Notes under the pieces: generated by a model
The model's database searches: none
What the model was told of the DNA's origin: nothing
What the model saw: the letters and a program-made list of their open reading frames with translations, nothing else
In this document: positions 38,997 to 46,237 of the stretch, piece by piece
How the letters are laid out: every line of letters starts with the position of its first letter
Numbering within the stretch: position 1 is the stretch's first letter
Position numbers and translations under genes: made by a program
From: Streptomyces sp. Je 1-369
GTDB lineage: Bacteria > Actinomycetota > Actinomycetes > Streptomycetales > Streptomycetaceae
Direction of reading: 5' to 3'
DNA: 64,000 bases
NCBI RefSeq assembly: GCF_026810505.1
Contig: NZ_CP101750.1
Coordinates: forward strand, 2,385,448 to 2,449,447

Positions 38997-40970
38997 TCAG
39001 GGCTTGAAGGTCACCGGCAGACGGGCCGGGCCGCTTCCGGTGGGCGGGACTTGGAGCGTCTTGAGGGCGAACTCCATGACCTCCTTGTAGATGGGGCCGC
39101 AGATCTGGCCGCCGAAGTAGCTGCCCTTGGTGGCGTTCTGGATGGCGCAGTAGACGGTGACGCGCGGTTTGTCGGCGGGCGCGAAGCCGGCGAACGACGA
39201 GGTGTAGCCCTTGTAGCGGCCGGTCTCCGGATCGACCCGGTTGGCCGTACCGGTCTTGCCCGCGACGCGGTAGCCGGGGATGCGCGCCTTGGTGCCGGTG
39301 CCCTCCTCGTCGTCGACGACGGACTCCAGCATCTGCGCCACGGTCTTCGCGGTCTTCTCGCTGACGACGCGGTTCTTCTTCGGCCTGGGCGCGGGCGTGA
39401 AGCGGCCGTCGGGACCCTTCGTGCCGCGCACCAGGGTGGGTTCGACGCGTACGCCTCCGTTGGCGATGGTCGAGTAGACGGAGGCGGCCTGCATGGCGTT
39501 GAGGGAGAAGCCCTGGCCGAAGGGGATCGTGAACTGCTGCGAGGTGGACCACTTGGCGGGGCGCGCGAGGATGCCGGACGTCTCGCCGGGGAAGTCGAGC
39601 CCGGATTCCTTGCCGAGGCCGAACTTGCGCAGGTACGAGTAGAGGACCTTGTTGACGTCCTTCTGTGTCCTGCCCAGCTCCCCGGTGGCGAGGATCGTGC
39701 CGATGTTGGACGACTTGGCGAGGACGCCGTTGAGCGTCAGGTGCCAGGTGGGGTGGTCGATGTCGTCCTGGAAGAGGCGGTCGCCGCGGTGCAGCCGGTT
39801 GGGCACCGTCACGCGCGTGCCGGGGGTGGCCACCTTCTCCTCGAGGACGGCGGCCATCGACATGACCTTGGCGGTGGAACCCGGTTCGAAGGCGTCCTGG
39901 AGGGCGGCGTTGCCGAGGGCCGCGCCGTTGGCCTGCGAGAGGTCGTTCGGGTCGAAGCCGGGGGCGTTGGCCATGGCGAGGACCTCGCCGGTCCGGGTGT
40001 CCTGCACTATCACGTAGCCCCGGTCGGCCCTGGACTTCTTGACCTGCTCGCTGATGGCGTTCTGCGCGGCCCACTGGATGTCGCGGTCGATGGTGAGCTC
40101 GACGTCGGAGCCGGGCACGGCGGGCGTCTCCGTGGAGCCCGCGGTCGGCACCTGGCGGCCACCGGACTGCGCGTAGCGGATCTTGCCGTCCTCGCCCGCC
40201 AGCTGCTTGTCGAGCTGCGCCTCCAGGCCGCCCGCGCCCTTGCCGTCGGAGTTGACCCAGCCCAGTATCCCGGCGCCCAGCTCGTCGTTCGGATAGACCC
40301 GCTTGCTGCTGGGGTCGGCCAGGACGCCGGCCAGGACGTTCGGGGAGGCCGGGTCGGCGCCCGCCCGCTCGGCGAGCGCGCCGCGCAGGTCCTTGATCTG
40401 CTTCCACACCTGGGGTGTCTGGCGGCGGGCGAGCAGGACGTAGCGCGTGTCGGGGGTCTTGAGCTTCTTGGTGAGCTCGGCGGTGTCCTTGCCGAGGATG
40501 GGGGCCAGGAGCGCGGCGGCCTGTTCGGGCGCGTCCTTGGTCTTGGCCTCCTTCGGCGCGAAGAGCGTGGGGTCGGCCGTGATGTCGTACGCGTCGACGC
40601 TGGCGGCCATCTCGACGCCGCCGCGGTCGGTGATCCGCCCGCGCTCGGCGGTGAGGGTGTGGGTGAAGTAGCGGTTCTTCTCGGCCTTGGCGGCGTACGC
40701 GCTCGCGTCGACGGCCTGCACCTGGAGAAGCCGTACGACGAAGGCCAGCATCACCAGCGTGAGTCCGAGGCTGACCATGCGCAGGCGCGGCCGGGGGCTG
40801 CCCAGGCGGATGGTGCGGGCCTTGCCCTTTCCCTTGGCGGCGGGGCGGCGGGCGGCGGGGCGGCCGCCCTGGGCAGGTCGGCGGGGCGCGCCGGGCCGTG
40901 CGGGCCTGACGGGCTTCGCCGGTCCTGGCACCCGGCGCCGCGGGGGTTCCCTGTCGGACACTTGCGTCAC
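38997..40970 (-). CDS. ftsI: Penicillin-binding protein 2 / FtsI septal transpeptidase
   Basis: A 657-residue class B PBP. A Pro/Arg-rich cytoplasmic tail (~60 residues) precedes the single helix RMVSLGLTLVMLAFVVRLL. The dimerisation domain starts RGRITDRGGVEMAASVDAY. The transpeptidase domain carries EPGSTAKVMS (SxxK serine), LAKSSNIGT (SxN) and VAGKTGTANRV (KTG). It crosslinks septal peptidoglycan with FtsW. GTG 40970 overlaps the ftsL stop (GTGA), so synthesis is coupled to FtsL. Confidence 0.96.
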   Translation of the reverse strand: MTQVSDREPPRRRVPGPAKPVRPARPGAPRRPAQGGRPAARRPAAKGKGKARTIRLGSPRPRLRMVSLGLTLVMLAFVVRLLQVQAVDASAYAAKAEKNRYFTHTLTAERGRITDRGGVEMAASVDAYDITADPTLFAPKEAKTKDAPEQAAALLAPILGKDTAELTKKLKTPDTRYVLLARRQTPQVWKQIKDLRGALAERAGADPASPNVLAGVLADPSSKRVYPNDELGAGILGWVNSDGKGAGGLEAQLDKQLAGEDGKIRYAQSGGRQVPTAGSTETPAVPGSDVELTIDRDIQWAAQNAISEQVKKSRADRGYVIVQDTRTGEVLAMANAPGFDPNDLSQANGAALGNAALQDAFEPGSTAKVMSMAAVLEEKVATPGTRVTVPNRLHRGDRLFQDDIDHPTWHLTLNGVLAKSSNIGTILATGELGRTQKDVNKVLYSYLRKFGLGKESGLDFPGETSGILARPAKWSTSQQFTIPFGQGFSLNAMQAASVYSTIANGGVRVEPTLVRGTKGPDGRFTPAPRPKKNRVVSEKTAKTVAQMLESVVDDEEGTGTKARIPGYRVAGKTGTANRVDPETGRYKGYTSSFAGFAPADKPRVTVYCAIQNATKGSYFGGQICGPIYKEVMEFALKTLQVPPTGSGPARLPVTFKP

Positions 40971-41530
40971 CTGCCGGAGGTCGTCGTGGGCCGGGGAGTC
41001 GTGGGGGCCTGGGCAGCGTGGCTGTCGGCGGGCTGCGCGGGCGGCGGTGGGGCGGCCGGGTCCGGGGCCGCGGAGGACGGCGGGGGCGTGGCCGGGAGGG
41101 AGACGGTGGCGGCGGGGGACGCGACCTCCTGCGGGCGGGGCGCGGGGTACGACAGCGAGGAGGGGCGGGCCGCGGTGCCGGGGACGCCGCGGACGGTGCC
41201 GTCGGGGTTCAGGAAGGCCGGGTCGCCGCCGGGGACCATGCCGAGCTCCTGGGCGCGGCGCTGCAGGGCGTCGGGGGCCGCGTAGCCGTCGACCTCGCGC
41301 TGGAGCTCCTGTTCCTCCTCGGTGAGGTCCTTGGTCTCCTTCTTCAGCTCGCTCAGCTGGAACGAGCCCTCGTTGAGGGAGGAGTTCAGGATGAGCAGCG
41401 CGATCAGGCCACCGCCGAGGAGCAGGACCACGAGGAGCACGAAGGGGGTCCGTGCGGCCTGGCTCGGGCCCTGGGGCAGCAGCCGCGCGAGGCGGGCGGC
41501 CCTCCCCCGCAGCTCGGGCTTCTTGCTCAT
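40967..41530 (-). CDS. ftsL: FtsL-type divisome protein
   Basis: A 187-residue bitopic protein. A basic N-terminus is followed by the membrane helix TPFVLLVVLLLGGGLIALLI (residues ~28-47), then a heptad-like coiled coil (LSELKKETKDLTEEEQELQR) and the AQELGMVPGG motif typical of FtsL/DivIC. A long Pro/Ala-rich extracytoplasmic tail of about 75 residues is an actinobacterial addition. It would recruit FtsW and FtsI with FtsQ. ATG 41530 is preceded by GAGGAGGCTCC. Confidence 0.9.
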   Translation of the reverse strand: MSKKPELRGRAARLARLLPQGPSQAARTPFVLLVVLLLGGGLIALLILNSSLNEGSFQLSELKKETKDLTEEEQELQREVDGYAAPDALQRRAQELGMVPGGDPAFLNPDGTVRGVPGTAARPSSLSYPAPRPQEVASPAATVSLPATPPPSSAAPDPAAPPPPAQPADSHAAQAPTTPRPTTTSGR

Positions 41531-41576
41531 GGAGCCTCCTCGCGGCCTCTGATCAGGGGTTCTGCGCGGGCAGCGG

Positions 41577-42536
41577 CTATCCGACGTCTTCGCGGATGCG
41601 CTGGGCGCCCCGCAGCCGGGCCGGTGCCGCCCTGCGGTTCTCGGCGATCTCTTCCTCGGTGGGGAGTTCGGCACCCCGGGTCAGGAGCTTGAGCCGTGGC
41701 TGGTAGCGCTCGGGTACGACGGGCAGGCCGGGCGGCGCGGTCGTCGCGGCGCCGGCCGCGAGCACCTGCTTGACGAGGCGGTCCTCCAGCGACTGGTACG
41801 ACAGGACGGCGATCCTGCCGCCGACGGCGAGCGACTTCACCGCGGCGGGGACGGCCTGCTCCAGGACGCTCAGCTCGCCGTTGACCTCGATGCGCAGGGC
41901 CTGGAAGGTGCGCTTGGCGGGGTTGCCGCCGGTGCGCTTGGCGGCCTGCGGCAGGGAGTCGCGGATGAGTTCGACGAGTCGGGCGCTGTTGCTGAACGGC
42001 TCCTTCTCGCGCTCGCGCACCACGGCGCTCACGATGCGCTTGGCCTGCTTCTCCTCGCCGTACGCCCGCAGGATCCGCACCAGTTCGCCCGGCGCGTAGG
42101 TGTTGAGCACCTCGGCGGCGCTGACTCCGGTGGTCTGGTCCATGCGCATGTCGAGGGGGGCGTCCTGGGCGTACGCGAAGCCGCGGTCCGCCTCGTCGAG
42201 CTGCATGGAGGAGACGCCGAGGTCGAAGAGGACGCCCTGGACGCGTGGGATGCCGAGGCGGTCGAGTACGTCGGGGAGTTCGTCGTAGACCGCGTGGACC
42301 AGGGTGGCCCGGTCGCCGTAGGGGGCGAGGCGTTCGCCGGACAGGCGCAGCGCTTCCTTGTCGCGGTCCAGGGCGACGAGGCGGGCGGAGGGGAAGGTGG
42401 TGAGGAGGGCCTCGCTGTGGCCGCCGAGGCCCAGGGTGCAGTCGACGACGACGGCGCCCGGCTCGGCGAGCGCGGGGGCCAGCATGTCCAGGCATCGCTG
42501 AAGCATCACCGGGACGTGTCGGCTGTTGTCGCTCAA
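41577..42536 (-). CDS. rsmH: RsmH, 16S rRNA m4C1402 methyltransferase
   Basis: A 319-residue SAM-dependent enzyme that N4-methylates C1402 of 16S r[16 protein letters not shown] is the family start. The SAM site is [27 protein letters not shown] and [20 protein letters not shown] with [12 protein letters not shown] follow, then [12 protein letters not shown] near the end. TTG at 42536 is the start, with GAGAGGG upstream. It heads the dcw cluster; no mraZ lies before it. Confidence 0.96.
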   Translation of the reverse strand: MSDNSRHVPVMLQRCLDMLAPALAEPGAVVVDCTLGLGGHSEALLTTFPSARLVALDRDKEALRLSGERLAPYGDRATLVHAVYDELPDVLDRLGIPRVQGVLFDLGVSSMQLDEADRGFAYAQDAPLDMRMDQTTGVSAAEVLNTYAPGELVRILRAYGEEKQAKRIVSAVVREREKEPFSNSARLVELIRDSLPQAAKRTGGNPAKRTFQALRIEVNGELSVLEQAVPAAVKSLAVGGRIAVLSYQSLEDRLVKQVLAAGAATTAPPGLPVVPERYQPRLKLLTRGAELPTEEEIAENRRAAPARLRGAQRIREDVG

Positions 42537-42958
42537 GGGGCCCTCTCAGGTCCGGCGCGGCGTGCGTACGCACCGCCGGGTCCCCACCCGCTCCGTGAAG
42601 GGGAATGGACTGCTGGCGCCGGGGAAGTGGCGTCAGCCGACCGGGAGCGGGAGGAGGCCGAGCCGTACGTACGCGCCGCGCACGTGGGGGGATTCTGGGA
42701 ATCCCCGGGATGTGCGGTCCAGTGGGGAGCAGGTCACGTCTCCCGCTTCGCGTCACTTTAGTCCACCGTGTCTCGCGGTCAATCAACCGGCCTGCGCGTC
42801 GCGCACGGGTCGCGGGCGGGGGTCTCGAACCGGCTGGTTCACCCGTTCAGCTGCATCTTCGGGACCCCCTGTGGGTTAGCTCACAACAAGAGTCTTTGAC
42901 GTTCTTTGTCCCTCCTCACAGCGGGCCCGGACGATCAGCGCGCATTAACGTCGTAGCC
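42537..42958. other. 422-bp divergent promoter region, dcw cluster and carbonic anhydrase
   Basis: It holds the predicted dcw promoter (42755-42782, minus). On the right, an AT-richer stretch near 42870-42925 with TTTGACG (about 42892) probably carries the carbonic anhydrase promoter, though no clear -10 box was found. The long ORF running through this gap into the carbonic anhydrase frame is not supported by codon pattern or a ribosome site. Confidence 0.5.
42755..42782 (-). promoter_or_regulatory. Predicted promoter of the dcw cluster
   Basis: On the minus strand TTGACC (42782-42777) and TAAAGT (42760-42755) are separated by 16 bases, a good vegetative-type promoter about 220 bases before rsmH. 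The spacer contains GACAC, the WhiA core motif. Confidence 0.6.
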
Positions 42959-43513
42959 ATGTCGACTTCCGCAGCCTCCCCGGACCGCACGCCCGACACG
43001 ACCGGCGCCATAGCCGTCGGAGGCGTCACCGACCGCCTCGTCGAAGCCAACGGGAAGTACGCCTCCCGGTTCACCGACCCCGGCATGGACGCGCGGCCCG
43101 TCCTCCAGGTCGCCGTCGTCGCGTGCATGGACGCCCGTCTCGACCTGCACGGCGCCCTCGGTCTCGACCTCGGTGACTGCCACACCATCCGCAACGCGGG
43201 CGGCGTGGTCACCGACGACGTCATCCGCTCCCTGACCATCAGCCAGCGCGCGCTCGGCACCCGCAGCGTCGTGCTGATCCACCACACCACCTGCGGCCTG
43301 GAGTCCCTCACCGAGGAGTTCCGGCACGACCTGGAGATGGAGGTCGGACAGCGCCCCGCCTGGGCGGTGGAGGCCTTCCGGGACGTGGACCAGGACGTAC
43401 GGCAGTCGATGGAGCGGGTGCGGACCTCGCCGTTCCTGCTGCACACCGACGACGTCCGGGGCTTTGTCTTCGACGTGAAGACGGGTCTGCTGCGGGAGAT
43501 CGACCCTGCGTGA
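42959..43513 (+). CDS. Beta-class carbonic anhydrase
   Basis: A 184-residue zinc enzyme for CO2/bicarbonate interconversion. Zinc ligands fit C56 and D58 in VVACMDARLD (with R60 forming the Asp-Arg dyad), H109 and C112 in IHHTTCG. IRNAGGVVTDDVIRSL is the conserved helix. Its small size and sequence match the actinobacterial Rv1284-like group. Start ATG 42959; a longer upstream reading is not supported. A small GC hairpin follows the stop near 43538-43551. Confidence 0.92.
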   Translation: MSTSAASPDRTPDTTGAIAVGGVTDRLVEANGKYASRFTDPGMDARPVLQVAVVACMDARLDLHGALGLDLGDCHTIRNAGGVVTDDVIRSLTISQRALGTRSVVLIHHTTCGLESLTEEFRHDLEMEVGQRPAWAVEAFRDVDQDVRQSMERVRTSPFLLHTDDVRGFVFDVKTGLLREIDPA

Positions 43514-43537
43514 CCGACAAGGGGCGTGACTGACAAA

Positions 43538-43551
43538 GGGCCGCAAGGCCC
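43538..43551 (+). terminator. Possible weak terminator after carbonic anhydrase gene
   Basis: GGGCC-GCAA-GGCCC at 43538-43551, 25 bases after the stop codon, with AATT shortly downstream. The stem is only five pairs. Confidence 0.4.
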
Positions 43552-43567
43552 GACAATTCGCCGCCAG

Positions 43568-43576
43568 TTATCCACA
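43568..43576 (+). other. Perfect DnaA-box sequence
   Basis: TTATCCACA at 43568-43576 is identical to the consensus DnaA box. It stands alone in the 239-bp gap between the carbonic anhydrase and moxR genes. No second box or AT-rich unwinding region is evident, so it is not an origin. Confidence 0.5.
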
Positions 43577-43752
43577 GGCGAGTGACACGACCCGGTATGC
43601 CCAACAACAATGCGGGGGTGGCATCACGCGGAACCATTCCCGCGTGCTGCCGATGAATTCTGGGTGGACCGGGTCGTGCGCGCGAGCGTCCGGCCCGGAC
43701 ATGGGGTATCCCCTGCTCCTCGTGAGCTCGGGGAAGGGCCGAGGAGGGCCGG

Positions 43753-44775
43753 GTGACGACCTATGACGATCGAGCGAGCCTCACAGATCTGACCACGACC
43801 GCGGAGCGTGTCCGCAGGTCGGTGGAGGGTGTGATCGAGGGCAAGCCAGAGGTCGTACGGCTTTCGCTGACTGTGCTCCTGGCGGAGGGGCACCTGCTCA
43901 TCGAGGATGTGCCGGGCGTGGGCAAGACCATGCTCGCCAAGGCACTCGCGCGGTCCATCGACTGTTCCGTGCGGCGGATCCAGTTCACGCCGGACCTGCT
44001 GCCGTCGGACATCACCGGGGTGTCCATCTTCGACCAGCAGCGCAGGGATTTCGAGTTCAAACCGGGCGCGATCTTCGCGCAGATCGTGATCGGCGACGAG
44101 ATCAACCGCGCGTCTCCGAAGACGCAGTCCGCGCTCCTGGAGTCCATGGAGGAGCGCCAGGTCACCATCGACGGGCAGACGTACGAACTGCCGAGTCCTT
44201 TCATGGTGGTGGCCACGCAGAACCCCGTCGAGATGGAGGGGACCTATCCCCTGCCCGAGGCGCAGCGCGACCGCTTCATGGCGCGCGTCTCGATCGGCTA
44301 TCCGGCGCCGGAGGCCGAGTTGCAGATGCTCGACGTCCACGGCGGTGTCTCACCCCTGGACGACCTCCAGCCGGTGGCGCACGCGCACGAGATCGTGAAG
44401 CTCATCGACGCGGTGCGCACGGTCCACGTGGCCGAGCCCGTGCGGAGGTACGCGGTGGACCTGGTCTCCGCGACCCGCAACCACCCGGACCTCAGACTTG
44501 GGGCGTCCCCGCGCGCGACGCTGCACCTGCTGCGCGCCGCCAAGGCCTCCGCCGCCCTGAGCGGCCGTGAGTTCGCCCTCCCGGACGACGTGCAGGCCCT
44601 GGCCGTCGCGGTCCTCGCGCACCGCCTGCTGCCCACGGCACAGGCCCAGTTGAACCGGCGCACGGCCGAATCCGTCGTCCTGGAGATCCTGCAGCACACC
44701 CCGGTGCCCGCCGCGGCGCAGCCGGCTCCGAACGCCTACTTCAACCAGCAGCCGCCCGGCGCCCGGAGGCTGTGA
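43753..44775 (+). CDS. MoxR-family AAA+ ATPase
   Basis: A 340-residue AAA_3 chaperone-like ATPase. Walker A is EDVPGVGKTMLAKALA (about residues 51-66), Walker B is IVIGDEINRASPKTQ and sensor 1 lies in MVVATQNPVEMEGTYPLPEAQ. The C-terminal lid begins near residue 240. MoxR proteins mature partner complexes and usually sit beside DUF58/VWA genes, as here. The stop overlaps the next start by one base (TGATG), so the two are coupled. Confidence 0.95.
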   Translation: MTTYDDRASLTDLTTTAERVRRSVEGVIEGKPEVVRLSLTVLLAEGHLLIEDVPGVGKTMLAKALARSIDCSVRRIQFTPDLLPSDITGVSIFDQQRRDFEFKPGAIFAQIVIGDEINRASPKTQSALLESMEERQVTIDGQTYELPSPFMVVATQNPVEMEGTYPLPEAQRDRFMARVSIGYPAPEAELQMLDVHGGVSPLDDLQPVAHAHEIVKLIDAVRTVHVAEPVRRYAVDLVSATRNHPDLRLGASPRATLHLLRAAKASAALSGREFALPDDVQALAVAVLAHRLLPTAQAQLNRRTAESVVLEILQHTPVPAAAQPAPNAYFNQQPPGARRL

Positions 44776-46139
44776 TGACGGCCGGGGGGAGGCCGGCGGG
44801 CCCCGCCGAGGGCGAGAAGGGCGGGGTGCGCACGGCTCTCGCGGGACTGACCACCCGCGGCCGTTCCTTCCTCGCGGCCGGTGTCGCCGCCGCCATCTGC
44901 GCCTATGTTCTGGGCCAGAGCGACCTGCTGCGCGTCGGGCTGCTGCTCGCCGTGCTGCCCCTGGTGTGCGCCACCGTCCTGTTCCGCACCCGGTACCGCG
45001 TGGCGGGCAGCCGCAGGCTGTCCCCCGCGCGCGTGCCGGCCGGTTCGGAGGCCCGCGTCCATCTGCGGATGGACAACGTCTCGCGGCTGCCCACCGGGCT
45101 CCTGATGCTCCAGGACCGGGTGCCGTACGTGCTGGGGCCGCGACCCCGGTTCGTGCTCGACCGCGTCGAGGCGGGCGGGCGGCGCGAGGTGTCCTACCGC
45201 GTCCGCTCCGACCTGCGGGGCCGCTACCCGCTGGGCCCGCTGCAGCTGCGCCTGACGGACCCGTTCGGCATGTGCGAGCTGACGCGTTCCTTCTCGACGT
45301 ACGACACCCTGACGGTCATCCCGCGCGTGGAGGCGCTGCCTCCGGTGCGGCTCACCGGTGAGGCGAAGGGGTACGGCGACGGGCGCAACCGCTCGCTTGC
45401 CCTGGCCGGCGAGGACGACGTCATCCCGCGCGGCTACCGGCACGGCGACGACCTGCGCCGGGTCCACTGGCGCTCCACGGCGCGCTACGGCGAGTTGATG
45501 GTGCGCCGCGAGGAGCAGCCGCAGCGCGCCCGTTGCACGGTGCTCCTTGACACCCGGGCCGCCGGGTTCCGGGGCGCTGGACCGGACTCGGCCTTCGAGT
45601 GGGCGGTGTCGGGCACGGCGTCGACCCTGGTGCACATGCTCGAACGGGGCTTCTCGGTGCGTCTGCTCACCGACACGGGCGCCTCGGTGCCGGGTGAGGG
45701 CTCGGACGGCTTCGCGGGGGCCAGCCAGGAGTCGGCGGACGCGGCCGGACTGATGATGGACACGCTCGCGGTGGTCGACCACTCGGACGGTGCGGGGCTC
45801 TCGCGGGCGTACGACGTGCTGCGCGGCGGGAACGAAGGCCTCCTCGTCGCCTTCCTCGGCGACCTGGCGGAGGAGCAGGCCGCGGTGGTCGCCAAGATGC
45901 GCCGACGCAGCGGCTCCGCGGTCGCGTTCGTGCTGGACAGCGCGGCGTGGGCGCAGGGTCCCGGCGCTCTGCCGTCCGGTGCCGGTGAGGCGCGCGTGCA
46001 GATGCTCCGCGAGGCGGGGTGGGCGGCGCTGATGGTGCCGCCCGGGGTGGGCTTCGCGGACCTGTGGCGGCAGGCGGACCACGCCCGCGCGGCCGCGGGG
46101 CCCGCGGCCGCCGCGGGCACGACCGGGGGTTGGGCATGA
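44775..46139 (+). CDS. DUF58 protein, MoxR partner
   Basis: A 454-residue protein. Two hydrophobic segments near residues 34-70 (AAGVAAAICAYVLG, VGLLLAVLPLVCATVLF) anchor it. A beta-rich central region precedes the DUF58 signature PRGYRHGDDLRRVHWRSTAR (about residue 220-240), and the C-terminal half resembles a VWA-like domain without an obvious MIDAS. Partners are the MoxR ATPase upstream and the transglutaminase downstream. Its stop (46137-46139) overlaps the ATG of a 33-codon mini-ORF. Confidence 0.92.
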   Translation: MTAGGRPAGPAEGEKGGVRTALAGLTTRGRSFLAAGVAAAICAYVLGQSDLLRVGLLLAVLPLVCATVLFRTRYRVAGSRRLSPARVPAGSEARVHLRMDNVSRLPTGLLMLQDRVPYVLGPRPRFVLDRVEAGGRREVSYRVRSDLRGRYPLGPLQLRLTDPFGMCELTRSFSTYDTLTVIPRVEALPPVRLTGEAKGYGDGRNRSLALAGEDDVIPRGYRHGDDLRRVHWRSTARYGELMVRREEQPQRARCTVLLDTRAAGFRGAGPDSAFEWAVSGTASTLVHMLERGFSVRLLTDTGASVPGEGSDGFAGASQESADAAGLMMDTLAVVDHSDGAGLSRAYDVLRGGNEGLLVAFLGDLAEEQAAVVAKMRRRSGSAVAFVLDSAAWAQGPGALPSGAGEARVQMLREAGWAALMVPPGVGFADLWRQADHARAAAGPAAAAGTTGGWA

Positions 46140-46237
46140 ACGGCCGGGGCCGTTGGACCGTGAAAGACAGTGTCGTGAGGGTCAGTGACGTGGGGGTCAG
46201 GGACGTGGGGGCCAGGGACGTGGGGGAACTTTCATGA
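46136..46237 (+). CDS. 33-codon mini-ORF with DVG repeats, linking DUF58 and TgpA genes
   Basis: ATG 46136 overlaps the DUF58 stop as ATGA, and its TGA (46235-46237) overlaps the ATG of the next gene as ATGA. The product would be 33 residues, mostly SDVG/RDVG repeats from 15-bp DNA repeats, with no hydrophobic segment. I cannot assign a function. It may be a real peptide, a device that carries ribosomes across the gap to the transglutaminase gene, or chance; the double overlap makes chance less likely. Confidence 0.45.
   Translation: MNGRGRWTVKDSVVRVSDVGVRDVGARDVGELS
46184..46228 (+). repeat. 15-bp tandem repeat, three copies
   Basis: GTCAGTGACGTGGGG, GTCAGGGACGTGGGG and GCCAGGGACGTGGGG follow one another between the DUF58 and transglutaminase genes. 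The unit length is a multiple of three, so each copy keeps the mini-ORF frame and encodes V/A-S/R-DVG. Confidence 0.85.

Noticed and set aside
42605..42958. N-terminal extension of the carbonic anhydrase
   Set aside because: The added 118 residues have no family match and no ribosome site; ATG 42959 gives the normal family length.
43514..43752. Replication origin, because of the DnaA box
   Set aside because: Only one box, no AT-rich unwinding element and no dnaA or dnaN genes nearby.
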